Under the pieces are notes generated by a model. The model was given only the letters and a program-made list of their open reading frames with translations. It did no database searches and was not told the DNA's origin. Shown here piece after piece: positions 33,723 through 42,764 of a DNA stretch of 64,000 nt. The DNA comes from Mucilaginibacter sp. OK268 (GTDB taxonomy: Bacteria; Bacteroidota; Bacteroidia; Sphingobacteriales; Sphingobacteriaceae), in contig NZ_FNJV01000011.1 in NCBI RefSeq assembly GCF_900103125.1, positions 62,001 through 126,000 of the forward strand, in the 5' to 3' direction. Both the position numbers and the translations under genes were made by a program. Positions within the stretch are counted from its first letter, which is position 1; every line of letters begins with the position of its first letter.

Positions 33723-34124
33723 ATGAACAAGCAACCAATGAGTCAAAAAACATTTAGAGATACCGACATGCAGGCCGTTATCGGCTGGATATTACGACTT
33801 GGCGTGCTGCTCTCGATGAGTATTATTTTCATTGGCGGCATCATATATCTTTACAGACACGGCCAGGTTATTGCTGATTACCATACGTTTAAAGGCGTTC
33901 CTGATTTTGTGCATAACACCAGGGGCATACTCAATGGCATCATTACTTTCAGGGGCAGGGCCATTATACAAGCAGGTATTATTTTGCTCATTGCTACCCC
34001 CATTATAAGGGTAATATTTTCGGCCATCGGTTTTATACTCGAAAAGGATTACCTGTACATTGCTATTACCTTGCTGGTTTTACTCATTATTACGGCTAGT
34101 ATGCTTAGTGGTCATGCCGGTTAA
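33723..34124 (+). CDS. DUF1634-domain membrane protein
   Basis: 133 aa with three membrane helices (GWILRLGVLLSMSIIFIGGI, RAIIQAGIILLIATPIIRVI, YIAITLLVLLIITASMLSGH). DUF1634 proteins are commonly encoded next to TauE/SafE exporters, which is also the case here; an accessory subunit role is inferred from this repeated pairing. Starts 6 bp after the exporter's stop. Confidence 0.9.
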   Translation: MNKQPMSQKTFRDTDMQAVIGWILRLGVLLSMSIIFIGGIIYLYRHGQVIADYHTFKGVPDFVHNTRGILNGIITFRGRAIIQAGIILLIATPIIRVIFSAIGFILEKDYLYIAITLLVLLIITASMLSGHAG

Positions 34125-34195
34125 ATCCCTAAGCAATAATTAATTATAAATTAATTATTTAAAACTTTTTCCCGTCAACATATATTACAACATAT

Positions 34196-34411
34196 ATGCA
34201 GCGGCATGTAGTTGAATCATCAGCATTAAATAGCCTTGGCTACGATCCCTCAGCCAAAATTTTAGAAGTTGAGTTCAGGGATAGCGGCGATGTATGGCAG
34301 TATTTTGGATTTTCGGTGACCGCTTATCAAAAATTCATCAATTCTGACTCCCTGGGCAATTACTTTGCCACTAAAATCAAAGGTAAATATCCCGAACTTC
34401 GCCTCAGATAA
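34196..34411 (+). CDS. KTSC-domain small protein
   Basis: 71 aa. VVESSALNSLGYDPSAKILE, VEFRDSGDVWQYFGF and KINSDSLGNYFATKIK-like residues followed by GKYPELRLR fit the KTSC domain (originally noticed at the C-terminus of some lysyl-tRNA synthetases, also found alone). Role unknown. Monocistronic, ends 8 bp from the convergent receptor gene. Confidence 0.8.
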   Translation: MQRHVVESSALNSLGYDPSAKILEVEFRDSGDVWQYFGFSVTAYQKFINSDSLGNYFATKIKGKYPELRLR

Positions 34412-34419
34412 TAAATTAT

Positions 34420-36867
34420 TTAGTTACCTGTGCGCCGTTGTTCATCATCGCTACCGGTATTATGCTTACTGGCAGATTTAACAGAGGTTTTACCAAAACG
34501 GTAGGTAAAGTTGACCATAACCCTGCGGGTTTCCCTTTTATTTAAACCTGTAAGATCTACATTTTGATACAGTATATGATAACGGTCACGGTCGCTATTA
34601 AAAATATCAATAACGCTCAGTTTTAAATTACCGCGTTTGTTAAACATCTGCTTGCCTATGCCCGCATTTACGGTGTAGCTTTGTTTAAGCTCATTTACAC
34701 CATACAATGTTGGCGATTCATATTTCCCGGATAATTCGGCGCTTACCGTGTTGCTTAACGTAAAATTCTGCGTGGTATTAAAAATAATATCCTGCATGCC
34801 CCGGTTAAAATTACCATATATGGCATAAGCGGTATAACGCTGATAGGAAGCATCCAGGTTAAAGCTGGCATTCCACCAGTTATTAAATTGAACCGGGGCA
34901 TAAAATGTGGCTCCGTAAACGAATATCCGCCCAAAATTCCTCCGTATTGTTATATTAACCTTTGATGAGTCATTTTGCTCATATACTGGAAAATCATACG
35001 CATCATTGGTCACATTATAATACAAAGTGGTTATAAATTTGTCGTTATAGGTATGTGATAGTTGTATGGAATTAGTATATTCCGGTTTTAAGTTAGGGTT
35101 CCCTGCAACATAATCGTATAGATCGGTATAAGATAAAAACGGATTGATAGCCTGATAATCGGGCCGTTGAATACCGCGATTATAGCTCAGGTTCAGCACA
35201 TTTTTCTTATCCACCTCATAATTGAATTGTACCTGCGGAAAGAGGTTGAAATAATTATTCTCATTACTTACCCGGTTAGCTTGGTCAATCCCTAATGAAT
35301 TACCCTTAGTGTTTGTTTTTTCGGCCCGCAGCCCGGCGGTGATGTTCAATTGGCCTATCTTGTTTACATAATTTAAATAAGCCGCGCTTACAATTTCGGT
35401 ATATATAAAACGATTGGTATACTTAGGATCGGGCTGATAGGTGTTATTTACCAAAGGGCCAAATACCAGATTATTATCACTTTGAACATGATTATATTTC
35501 ACACCGGCTTCCAGTCTGGAGGTTTTTGAAAAGGGGTTCACATAATCTATCTTCGATGTCCATATGCGGATATCTGATGGAGAGAGATTTTCCAACTGTA
35601 GTGAATCACGGTATTTTGCGCCTGCCGGTGTATAAAAATTATTGGTTATATACTCATTCGAGTGGCGGTGATACGTTGAATAATTCACATCAGCCGATAG
35701 ATTTTTGCCGCTTTTATCCAGCGTACCGTTATAGTTGATATTGTAATTAAAGAAACTGCTCCCCCTGTCAAGCTTTGATTTGGCAATGATCACCGAATCG
35801 AGCTGCTTTTGATTGGATATTTTTAAATCATTATTCTTCAAAAAATTATCCTCCCGCACAATACCACTCACCAGCACACCAATGGTTTGTTTGGGCGATA
35901 TCGAATAATCAGCCCCGAGTTTAAAATTGTGATTATAGGTTTTTTGAATATTATTATAATCAACGTTATAATTACTTAAAACATCTTTATAAATAATATT
36001 CCTGTTAGTGTTGATGTACCTATTGGTCTTATTATCATCAAATGTATAATTACCAAAAATATTAAGCTTAGCCGTACGGTTGTTAAAGGTGATGCCCGCC
36101 CTGCTTTTGTAATATTTACCATAGCCGCCACCCAAAGTAATAGTACCATTGGTACCAATATTAGTTCCTTTTTTTGAAATAATATTGATGATCCCCCCTC
36201 CCGATGCGTCATATTTTGCCGATGCGCTGGTGATCATTTCTATCTGGTCAATAGTACTGCTTTGCATGCTGCGTAACAGGTTCACCAGGTCATCGCCGGT
36301 TAAGTTGGTCGGTTTGCCATCAATGGTGATCAGGGCAGGTTGCCTCCCACTGATCATCAGGGTTTCATTGGCGCTGTTTACATGTACACCAGGTGATTGT
36401 CGGAGGATATCATAAGCGGAGTTCCCTTCGGCGGTTAAGCTATTCTGTATATTAAGTACTATCTTCCCGGGCTTTACCTCAATATATGGCCGCTTAGCAA
36501 CCACCTTAACCTCCTGCAGCTGGTTGCTCATGCGCTTCAGCACTATATTTTCGGCTAGTATAGTTTGCCCTTCTAAAACTTTGTATGGATTTGAATAAAC
36601 TTTGTTACAGCCTATGCTGGTGGCTAAAAGGAGGTATGCACCCGGAGCGATATTGGCGAACTCAAAGTTCCCAGCCGCACTTGCCAGACCCGACCGTACT
36701 ACCGATGAGTCGGCAGCTTTCAATAAAACAACCGTAGCAGCCTCGGCAGCCTCCTTGTTTTCCATCAGAACTTTACCCTGTATTGCGGAAGGTTTTGTTT
36801 GCGCGAAAGAAAAAAAACACATCCCGACCAAAAACGCCGAGAATAAGCCCCCAAATAAAACCTTCAT
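34420..36867 (-). CDS. TonB-dependent receptor-like outer-membrane protein (CarboxypepD_reg and OMP beta-brl 3 type)
   Basis: 815 aa from MKVLFGGLFSAFLVGMCFFS, giving a good signal peptide; the longer start 21 residues earlier lacks one. Domain order: carboxypeptidase regulatory-like (about 27-105, SAIQGKVLMENKEAAEAATV), plug (about 120-225, LRQSPGVHVNSANETLMISG, ITIDGKPTNLTGDDLVNLLR, IEMITSASAKYDASGGGIIN), then a barrel with LNLSYNRGIQRPDYQAINPF and AGNPNLKPEYTNSIQLSHTY. This is the group often called outer-membrane beta-barrel family 3. Ligand unknown; no SusD partner. Confidence 0.92.
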   Translation of the reverse strand: MKVLFGGLFSAFLVGMCFFSFAQTKPSAIQGKVLMENKEAAEAATVVLLKAADSSVVRSGLASAAGNFEFANIAPGAYLLLATSIGCNKVYSNPYKVLEGQTILAENIVLKRMSNQLQEVKVVAKRPYIEVKPGKIVLNIQNSLTAEGNSAYDILRQSPGVHVNSANETLMISGRQPALITIDGKPTNLTGDDLVNLLRSMQSSTIDQIEMITSASAKYDASGGGIINIISKKGTNIGTNGTITLGGGYGKYYKSRAGITFNNRTAKLNIFGNYTFDDNKTNRYINTNRNIIYKDVLSNYNVDYNNIQKTYNHNFKLGADYSISPKQTIGVLVSGIVREDNFLKNNDLKISNQKQLDSVIIAKSKLDRGSSFFNYNINYNGTLDKSGKNLSADVNYSTYHRHSNEYITNNFYTPAGAKYRDSLQLENLSPSDIRIWTSKIDYVNPFSKTSRLEAGVKYNHVQSDNNLVFGPLVNNTYQPDPKYTNRFIYTEIVSAAYLNYVNKIGQLNITAGLRAEKTNTKGNSLGIDQANRVSNENNYFNLFPQVQFNYEVDKKNVLNLSYNRGIQRPDYQAINPFLSYTDLYDYVAGNPNLKPEYTNSIQLSHTYNDKFITTLYYNVTNDAYDFPVYEQNDSSKVNITIRRNFGRIFVYGATFYAPVQFNNWWNASFNLDASYQRYTAYAIYGNFNRGMQDIIFNTTQNFTLSNTVSAELSGKYESPTLYGVNELKQSYTVNAGIGKQMFNKRGNLKLSVIDIFNSDRDRYHILYQNVDLTGLNKRETRRVMVNFTYRFGKTSVKSASKHNTGSDDEQRRTGN

Positions 36868-37090
36868 TAATAAGTAGTGTAGAAATTTCCTATAATCCCG
36901 ATCTGCTATTGTACCGCAATATAGTAACAATATATTAAACCGTATAAATCAGATATTGGTAATTCTACGATACTTAAATAATAAATGTTGCCGGTATTTT
37001 AATTTTTATAATTTAGTGACAACCTGCAAACGTTATCTTTTTTTAAGTGAACATCTGTACCCAATAAGCTAAAAACAATCAATTTTTATT

Positions 37091-37098
37091 TAATTTCG
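37091..37098 (+). promoter_or_regulatory. -7-like box TAATTTCG of the alpha/beta hydrolase gene
   Basis: One mismatch from TAnnTTTG, 38 bp before the ATG at 37137. Weak support because no -33 element is seen. Confidence 0.35.
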
Positions 37099-37136
37099 GC
37101 CCAACAGACCACCATACTGTTTTGATTACCATAAAC

Positions 37137-38456
37137 ATGAAGAAAGTAAGCTTTTTTATCCTGACCATTTGTTGTTTTACAACCAGCATTATAGCAGCGG
37201 CACAACCGGCACCGGCTAATTATGCAGTTGCCTTAAGCAAGTTTAAACGACTATACAATGCCGGTCAGCCTGATAGCATATTTAATATGTTTAGCTCCGA
37301 AATGAAAGCTGCCTTACCTGCCGACCAGTTCAAGACTACTACTGTACAGTTAAGATCACAGCTCGGCGACCTTACCGATGCTGATTTTGTAAAGTATGAA
37401 GCGCCGTTGGCCTACTATAAAGCTACATTCCAAAAAGGCACCTTTTTGTTGAACCTGTCGGTTAACTCACAAACCCAGTTTACTGGTTTGCTTTTAAAAC
37501 CTTATCAGGCCCCTGCAACTGAGGCTACTAAGGTTACGAGTGCTTCAACTTTACCTACCGACCCTTCTGTTACCGAATCGCCGATTACCTTAAAAACCTT
37601 TTCGGGATCAATTTCGGGCACTTTAGCTATGCCTAAAAACGCTACCGATAAAATACCGGTTGTGCTTATTATAGCCGGCTCGGGCCCAACAGACCGCGAC
37701 GGCAATAGTCCTAAACTTGGTTTAAACGGCAATACCTATAAAATGATTGCCAACGAATTGGGCAAAAACGGTTTTGCCTCCCTGCGTTATGATAAGCGCC
37801 TGGTTGGCCAAAGCGTAAGTTCGACCAAAGAGAACGAACTGCGCTTTGAGGATTATGTTGACGATGCCGTAGGACTCATTAACATGTTGAATGATGACCA
37901 GCGTTTTTCAAAGATCCTTATCCTGGGTCACAGCGAAGGATCATTGGTGGGCATGATGGCCGCTAATGGTCAGCCTATCAAGGCGTTCATTTCCGTAGCC
38001 GGAGCAGGCGACTCGGCCGATAAAATCATGACCGAACAGATGAAATCAAAGGGCGCCTTGATATCCGATGGTTTTAACCGCATGCTGGATAGTTTGAAGA
38101 AAGGCAAAACCACCGATAATATCGACCCTTCCCTTTACCCGTACGCCAGGCCAAGCATACAAAAATACCTGATGTCGTGGTTCAGGTATAACCCTATCCG
38201 CGAGATCAAAAGGATAAAAATACCTATCCTGATCGTTCAGGGCACAACTGATTTGCAGGTAACTGTAGCCGATGCCGAAAAACTAAAGAAAGCCAAATCA
38301 GACGCGGTACTGGACATTATCCCGGGGATGAACCACATCCTGAAAGATGCCCCTGCCGATAAGGATAAAAATATAGCCACCTACAACGAACCCGAACTAC
38401 CGCTAAAACCCGAATTTGTAAAAGCCCTGATCAGCTTTTTAAATAAGCAGAAGTAA
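37137..38456 (+). CDS. Exported alpha/beta hydrolase with N-terminal DUF3887-like domain
   Basis: 439 aa from ATG 37137 (MKKVSFFILTICCFTTSIIA); an in-frame TTG five codons upstream is less likely. Residues about 25-125 form a DUF3887-type domain (FKRLYNAGQPDSIFNMFSSE). The hydrolase domain follows with oxyanion-side GSGPTDRDGN, the nucleophile elbow GHSEGS (serine at about 266), aspartate in QGTTDLQV and histidine in PGMNHIL. Periplasmic esterase/peptidase-like; substrate unknown. Family F copy 2 begins 18 bp past its stop. Confidence 0.88.
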   Translation: MKKVSFFILTICCFTTSIIAAAQPAPANYAVALSKFKRLYNAGQPDSIFNMFSSEMKAALPADQFKTTTVQLRSQLGDLTDADFVKYEAPLAYYKATFQKGTFLLNLSVNSQTQFTGLLLKPYQAPATEATKVTSASTLPTDPSVTESPITLKTFSGSISGTLAMPKNATDKIPVVLIIAGSGPTDRDGNSPKLGLNGNTYKMIANELGKNGFASLRYDKRLVGQSVSSTKENELRFEDYVDDAVGLINMLNDDQRFSKILILGHSEGSLVGMMAANGQPIKAFISVAGAGDSADKIMTEQMKSKGALISDGFNRMLDSLKKGKTTDNIDPSLYPYARPSIQKYLMSWFRYNPIREIKRIKIPILIVQGTTDLQVTVADAEKLKKAKSDAVLDIIPGMNHILKDAPADKDKNIATYNEPELPLKPEFVKALISFLNKQK

Positions 38457-38473
38457 AATGCTAAATGAGGCCT

Positions 38474-38745
38474 CACGAAAACTTTTTAAACCTTAAATTT
38501 TAACACTTTTCTGCTCAAAAACGGGCCAAAAACGCTTGAAATTTGATCCAAAACCATCGATTTTAACACTTTTTAACAAATTTTAATACGGTTTTGATGT
38601 GTTTTAAAAACTTTAAAAACTATTAAATAACTGGTATTCAAATAACTACATACAAAACAGTCGTTTTTTGCCCCTGTTTTGTCCTTAATCAAACAGCCCG
38701 GTCCTCTGATAAAAGAGAACCGGGCTGTCGATTTATATAAATATA
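38474..38745 (-). repeat. Family F 272-bp element, copy 2
   Basis: Inverse orientation to copy 1 (22179-22450). Read on the minus strand: TATATTTA (38745-38738), hairpin ACAGCCCGG / CCGGGCTGT (38728-38691), ATTAAGGACAAAACAGG, an AT-rich spacer that differs in sequence, then GTATTAAAAT, TTGTTAAAAA, GTGTTAAAAT at 10-bp intervals, CGATGGTTTTGGATCAAATT and AAAAGTGTTAAAAT. The hairpin's loop is different (compensating changes keep the stem). Lies between two convergent genes. Confidence 0.85.
38738..38745 (-). promoter_or_regulatory. -7-like box TATATTTA in family F copy 2
   Basis: One mismatch from TAnnTTTG at the same distance (8-9 bp) from the hairpin as the exact box in copy 1. Confidence 0.4.
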
Positions 38746-38773
38746 CGAAAAATATTTCAGACCCGGAATCTGG

Positions 38774-39127
38774 TTATTTTTCTAACCGTAAAATCCTACC
38801 GTTATAGTTTAGCTCCGTTTCGGATACAATTTTTAACTTGTATTTTTCCAGCGTGCTATTATCAGTGATTTTTAACGTTGAACCGCTAATATCATATGTT
38901 GCCGGATAAATGGCATCTCCGCCCAGGGAAATTCCACCGGTTCCGTTGGGTGTTAATGTTACCACCATAGTGTTACTAAACCTGGGGTCTGTAGGTGGTG
39001 GCACATTGATCTCCCTAAACGTTTTATTTTCCTTCACAATGATGGCATCTTTTTTACACCCGGTCAGCACAGCACAGGTTAGTAAAAAGAAAAGCAAAAG
39101 TGTCTGTTTTGATAAATTTAAGTTCAT
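38774..39127 (-). CDS. Small lipoprotein of unknown function
   Basis: 117 aa. The signal peptide LLLFFLLTCAVLTGC has the lipobox VLTGC. The mature part is beta-rich (MVVTLTPNGTGGISLGGDAI, YDISGSTLKITDNSTLEKYK, ETELNYNGRILRLEK), resembling small Bacteroidota lipocalin-like or DUF5004-type proteins, but no family is firmly recognised. Monocistronic. Confidence 0.7.
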   Translation of the reverse strand: MNLNLSKQTLLLFFLLTCAVLTGCKKDAIIVKENKTFREINVPPPTDPRFSNTMVVTLTPNGTGGISLGGDAIYPATYDISGSTLKITDNSTLEKYKLKIVSETELNYNGRILRLEK

Positions 39128-39263
39128 AAGGCATGGTTAATGATTAAGATTATACTAGCCAATACGATGCTTTGATCTGATACGCTACAAAAACTTTAAT
39201 GTTCGATATTAAATCAACTTCAGTCTCCTTTCAGAATAATACCCCTCGGGTAGAATTTCCAAA

Positions 39264-39348
39264 AAGGGGGTGTCCTGCTGAGCTCCGTCGAAGCATGGTG
39301 GGCAGGCCTCTGCGCTCGCCCCTTCGACGGAGCTCAGGGTGACACCCC
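39264..39348. repeat. Family G palindrome, copy G2
   Basis: Left arm GTGTCCTGCTGAGCTCCGTC then GAAGCATGG; right arm CCTTCGACGGAGCTCAGGGT then GACACCCC. The outer GGGGGTGTC/GACACCCC pair extends it. Confidence 0.8.
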
Positions 39349-39390
39349 TCAACCCCGTTAGCTTACTTAAAGCTATTCGGCAGATGAACT

Positions 39391-39490
39391 TCCCTCCCGA
39401 CGGGAGGGGCGCAAGGACTGTGTGAAGGGAGGGGTTTATCCGGTGAGCCTCATGAATAAACCCCTTCCTCCCCCTCCCGTTGGGAGGGAA
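39391..39490. repeat. CCCTCCCGNCGGGAGGG inverted pair
   Basis: Two self-palindromic words, CCCTCCCGACGGGAGGG and CCCTCCCGTTGGGAGGG, flank a longer imperfect hairpin (GAAGGGAGGGGTTTATCCGG / ATGAATAAACCCCTTCCTCC). Not seen elsewhere in the window. Confidence 0.65.
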
Positions 39491-39588
39491 TCGCACATTC
39501 CCTCACTTTAAAAGTTTTCCCCTTCATCATTCGATATTCAACATTCCATGTTCAATATTAAAATTCCCCCTTCAGGGGGCAAGGGGGC

Positions 39589-40056
39589 TCACCACGCGCC
39601 CATCAGCCTTCTGATCACAATAATTTCGGCCACATGATAAGCGTTATGATCAGCAACCTGCAAAGCCTCGCGCAGGATGGTTTGCCCATCGCCATGCGGT
39701 ATTTTACTATACAGATTGCTGGTTTTTATTAAGCCGGCCAGTTCATCACGGTCAAGTTCTATTTGGTTTACCGATTTGTTCCAGGCCTCATCACTTTCAG
39801 GAGCGGTTTCTTTGGGCCAGTAATCATCGGGCCAATTCGGCGACTCGTGACTGCCATCCTTACTAAACTCCAGCATATCCCACTGGGCAATACGGATATG
39901 CTCAACCAATTGCCAAATACTGTAAGGCAACTTATCGGGCTTCGCTCCGCGCAAATCGGTAGGTAAGCCTTTCAGCGCACGTTTCAAATCAGCATGAGCA
40001 TTGCCCCCATTCAGCAGATGCAGCAGTTCATCAATCAATATCTGGTGTTCTTTCAT
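39589..40056 (-). CDS. DinB-family four-helix protein
   Basis: 155 aa from MKEHQILIDELLHLLNGGNA; a longer in-frame start is built on repeat DNA and is rejected. DinB/YfiT-like four-helix bundle: histidines at YSIWQLVEHIRIAQWDMLEF and the C-terminal HNAYHVAEIIVIRRLMGAW form the expected metal-binding triad. Members include thiol transferases (for example bacillithiol S-transferases) and damage-inducible proteins; activity here is unknown. Confidence 0.88.
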   Translation of the reverse strand: MKEHQILIDELLHLLNGGNAHADLKRALKGLPTDLRGAKPDKLPYSIWQLVEHIRIAQWDMLEFSKDGSHESPNWPDDYWPKETAPESDEAWNKSVNQIELDRDELAGLIKTSNLYSKIPHGDGQTILREALQVADHNAYHVAEIIVIRRLMGAW

Positions 40057-40071
40057 CCTAATTAGTTTTTT

Positions 40072-40188
40072 TAGAGCAAAGATTTTTGGAACAAGGAGCA
40101 AGGATTTCTTAATCCTGTAGTCTTTGTTCTTTGCTCCTTCAGTCCTTGTTCCAAAAGTCTTTGCTCCAAATATCTTTGTTCCAAGAAA
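40072..40188. repeat. Degenerate word-repeat palindrome (GGAGCAAAGA / TTGCTCC type)
   Basis: Left arm AGAGCAAAGATTTTTGGAAC then AAGGAGCAAGG; right arm CTTTGTTCTTTGCTCCTTCA then GTCCTTGTTCC, continuing with TTTGCTCC words. Same vocabulary as 30785-30836 and 59268-59432. Confidence 0.75.
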
Positions 40189-40268
40189 AGTAACAAATTA
40201 ATCTATGGTTTGATTTATATGCCTTAAATGTTTTAAGTTTATCGTGCATTATTAAATCTTTTTGTCCC

Positions 40269-42062
40269 GTGATCATAAAAAATATATTCGTAAGGTTGGC
40301 TTTGGCTGTTATTATTTTCCTAATTGCTTTTACCGGCTGTAAAAAAGACATGGGCGGTGGCGGCAGCGGCGCGCTATTGGGTAAGGACGACGCGGCTTTT
40401 GTCACTTATGAAAACTCCTTCCTGGAGCATTTATGGAAACTGAATCCCGACTGGGCTACTTCGGTAGGCTATCATAAATATGATAGCCTATTGTACATCC
40501 CCAGCGAACAAAGCCGGAGCAAAATGCTGGAGTTTGTCAAATTCCAGATCGACTCCTTAAGTCGTTTTGAGGTGAATACGCTTAACGAAAGCAACCGGGT
40601 TGATTATAAAATAATGCAAAACCAGCTGGATTATACCCAATGGCAAATTGAACGCCTCAAATCATACGAGTGGGATCCATCGTCATATAACGTTATCAGT
40701 ACCTTCGCCTATATGCTCAATGAGCATTATGCCCCCCTCACTAAGCGCATGCGCAACTTTTATCAGCGCCTGGCTGGTGTACCCGCTTATTACAAAGAGG
40801 CGCAGAAACAAATTAAAAACCCGGTTACCGAACTTACTTCGCTAGCCATTGAACAAAACCTGGGCGGACTGGATGTGATCGATAAGGATTTTGCCGACTC
40901 GCTCAAAAAAACCGATATACCCAAGGCCGAAAAGAAACTGATGACCGATCGTGCCGCGCTTGCGGTGCAGGCCATCAAAGGCTATACCGATTGGCTCAAG
41001 GCTTTAAAAAACGATCATCCACGTAGCTTTCGCCTGGGGAAAGATCTGTATGAAGATAAATTTAAGTACGAAAACGTGGCTGCCAGCAACGGGCAGCAAA
41101 CCTATAATGCGGCCATGCAGCGTAAAAAATATCTGCACGGCCAGATGGCCAAAATAAGCCGCGATCTGTGGCCAAAATATTTTGGCAGCAAAGCTATGCC
41201 CGGTGATACGTTAACGCTCATCAGGGCCATGATTGATACGCTTTCGTCTAAACACGTGAAGCCTGATGATTTTCAGTCGGCCATTGTGCAGTTGATCCCC
41301 AAGCTAAAAGATTTTGTAAAAACCAAAGATCTGGTTACGCTTGATCCTACCAAACCGCTCATCATCCGTAAAGAACCCGGTTATATGGCCGGGGTGGCTG
41401 GTGCGTCCATGAGCGGCCCCGGTCCGTATGATAAAAACGGTAACTCCTATTACAACGTAGGCAGTTTGGCTGGCTGGAGCCCGGAGAAAGCAGAAAGCTA
41501 CCTGCGCGAGTACAACCAGTACATCATCCAGATACTGAGCATCCACGAGGCTGTACCGGGGCATTATGTACAGGGTGTTTATGCCAACAAGGCACCAAGC
41601 ATCATCAAATCGGTATTTGGTAATGGCGCCATGAACGAGGGTTGGGCGGTATACTCCGAAGAAATGATGCTGGACAACGGCTATGGCAACAACGAGCCCG
41701 AAATGAGACTGATGTGGTATAAATGGCACCTGCGCTCGGTTTGTAACACCATACTGGATTACAGCGTGCACAGCGGCGACATGACCAAAGAACAGGCGAT
41801 CAAATTACTGACTGCCGAAGCTTTTCAGCAACAGGCCGAAGCCGAAGGTAAATGGAAAAGAGTTAGCGTGAGCAGTGTGCAGCTCACCAGCTACTATACT
41901 GGTTACAAAGAGATCATTGACCTGCGCGATGCCTACAAGACAAAAATGGGCGACAAATATAAACTGAAGGATTTTAACGAAAAATTCCTGAGCTATGGCA
42001 GCGCCCCGGTTAAATTTATCAAAGAGGCCATGCTGGCCAAACCAGCGGCGAGTAAGAATTGA
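40269..42062 (+). CDS. DUF885-family exported metallopeptidase-like lipoprotein
   Basis: 597 aa from a GTG start (40269). Signal peptide LALAVIIFLIAFTGC with the lipobox FTGC, then a long helical body. The metal site of the family is IHEAVPGHYVQ (His426, Glu427, His432) with a downstream glutamate in GAMNEGWAVYSEEMMLDNGY. DUF885 proteins are M32-like or M3-like zinc peptidases of the periplasm in many Bacteroidota and Gammaproteobacteria. Monocistronic. Confidence 0.88.
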   Translation: MIIKNIFVRLALAVIIFLIAFTGCKKDMGGGGSGALLGKDDAAFVTYENSFLEHLWKLNPDWATSVGYHKYDSLLYIPSEQSRSKMLEFVKFQIDSLSRFEVNTLNESNRVDYKIMQNQLDYTQWQIERLKSYEWDPSSYNVISTFAYMLNEHYAPLTKRMRNFYQRLAGVPAYYKEAQKQIKNPVTELTSLAIEQNLGGLDVIDKDFADSLKKTDIPKAEKKLMTDRAALAVQAIKGYTDWLKALKNDHPRSFRLGKDLYEDKFKYENVAASNGQQTYNAAMQRKKYLHGQMAKISRDLWPKYFGSKAMPGDTLTLIRAMIDTLSSKHVKPDDFQSAIVQLIPKLKDFVKTKDLVTLDPTKPLIIRKEPGYMAGVAGASMSGPGPYDKNGNSYYNVGSLAGWSPEKAESYLREYNQYIIQILSIHEAVPGHYVQGVYANKAPSIIKSVFGNGAMNEGWAVYSEEMMLDNGYGNNEPEMRLMWYKWHLRSVCNTILDYSVHSGDMTKEQAIKLLTAEAFQQQAEAEGKWKRVSVSSVQLTSYYTGYKEIIDLRDAYKTKMGDKYKLKDFNEKFLSYGSAPVKFIKEAMLAKPAASKN

Positions 42063-42079
42063 TGCTTATTACCTCCCCC

Positions 42080-42224
42080 GTCATTGCGAGGAGGAACGAC
42101 GTGGCAATCCCCGATATGCAGAGTCGCCCTGTAAATAGGGGATTATTAATATTATGTCTTGTTTTTATTTGATATTAATGAACTCCCTCTGGTCGTTGTC
42201 CACGCTATCGCTCGCAATGACGCG
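42080..42224. repeat. Family A palindromic element, copy A2
   Basis: Arms GTCATTGCGAGGAGGAACGA and GCTCGCAATGACGCG with a longer, less symmetric interior (CCCCGATATG, CCTGTAAATAGGGG). The most divergent copy. Confidence 0.8.
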
Positions 42225-42274
42225 TGGTGTATTTCGGGTGGTGTGTTTATAATAGGCTCCTAAAAAAAGAGATA

Positions 42275-42341
42275 GCCCATGAATAATAAAAACTCATGGA
42301 CTATGAACCATAAGCCATCACCCATGAACTATCAAATTCTT
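42275..42341. repeat. Degenerate word repeats (CCATGAACTATG type)
   Basis: CCCATGAATAATAAAAACTC, ATGGACTATGAACCATAAGC and ATCACCCATGAACTATC are variants of one word, ending just before the small minus-strand gene. A possible second arm is not visible. Confidence 0.5.
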
Positions 42342-42351
42342 GTATGCCTTA

Positions 42352-42609
42352 CTATGCGTAATGATTTTCGTAATGATGTATTATCTGATGCTTCAGCTGG
42401 GCTAATACGTTATCTTCCAGCTTGCCCTGGCAGCAAACCACGCTATGTTTGCTATTATCCAGATCAACTTCTGCAATAACTTTACCCTGATCAACCACGC
42501 GGAATCGTCCTGCTTCATTTGGTAAAACGGCTACAATGCGTTCATCATCCTTAAAATTGATCAACACATGAAACTGGTGCTGCGGTATAAATGCTATTTG
42601 CTGTAACAT
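42352..42609 (-). CDS. Hypothetical protein, 85 aa
   Basis: Begins MLQQIAFIPQHQFHVLINFK; composition looks like a real small soluble beta-rich protein (ERIVAVLPNEAGRFRVVDQG, KVIAEVDLDNSKHSVVCC) ending in a histidine-rich helix (LKHQIIHHYENHYA). No recognised family. Divergent from the gene at 42765. Codon use is like its neighbours, which is why it is kept. Confidence 0.6.
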   Translation of the reverse strand: MLQQIAFIPQHQFHVLINFKDDERIVAVLPNEAGRFRVVDQGKVIAEVDLDNSKHSVVCCQGKLEDNVLAQLKHQIIHHYENHYA

Positions 42610-42764
42610 AAAAACCCCCTTTCCGTTGTTAAAAATATACTAATGAAATATAAAGAGCATTGATTACTATAAAGTTAACGAAATTACTTTTAAATAATTG
42701 TTATGTTTTACTGCATTTTTTGATGCAGATTTTTGTAATAACTTTAACCCGCAACAAATACACT

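Larger units (their letters stand above)
39128..39588. other. Repeat-filled non-coding gap
   Basis: About 460 bp without a gene. Contains a family G palindrome (39264-39348) and a second inverted pair built on CCCTCCCGACGGGAGGG and CCCCTCCCGTTGGGAGGG (39391-39488). The ORF seen across it is produced by the repeats. Confidence 0.7.

Noticed and set aside
39209..39496. 95-codon minus-strand ORF
   Set aside because: Made of family G and CCCTCCCG repeats; not conserved-looking.
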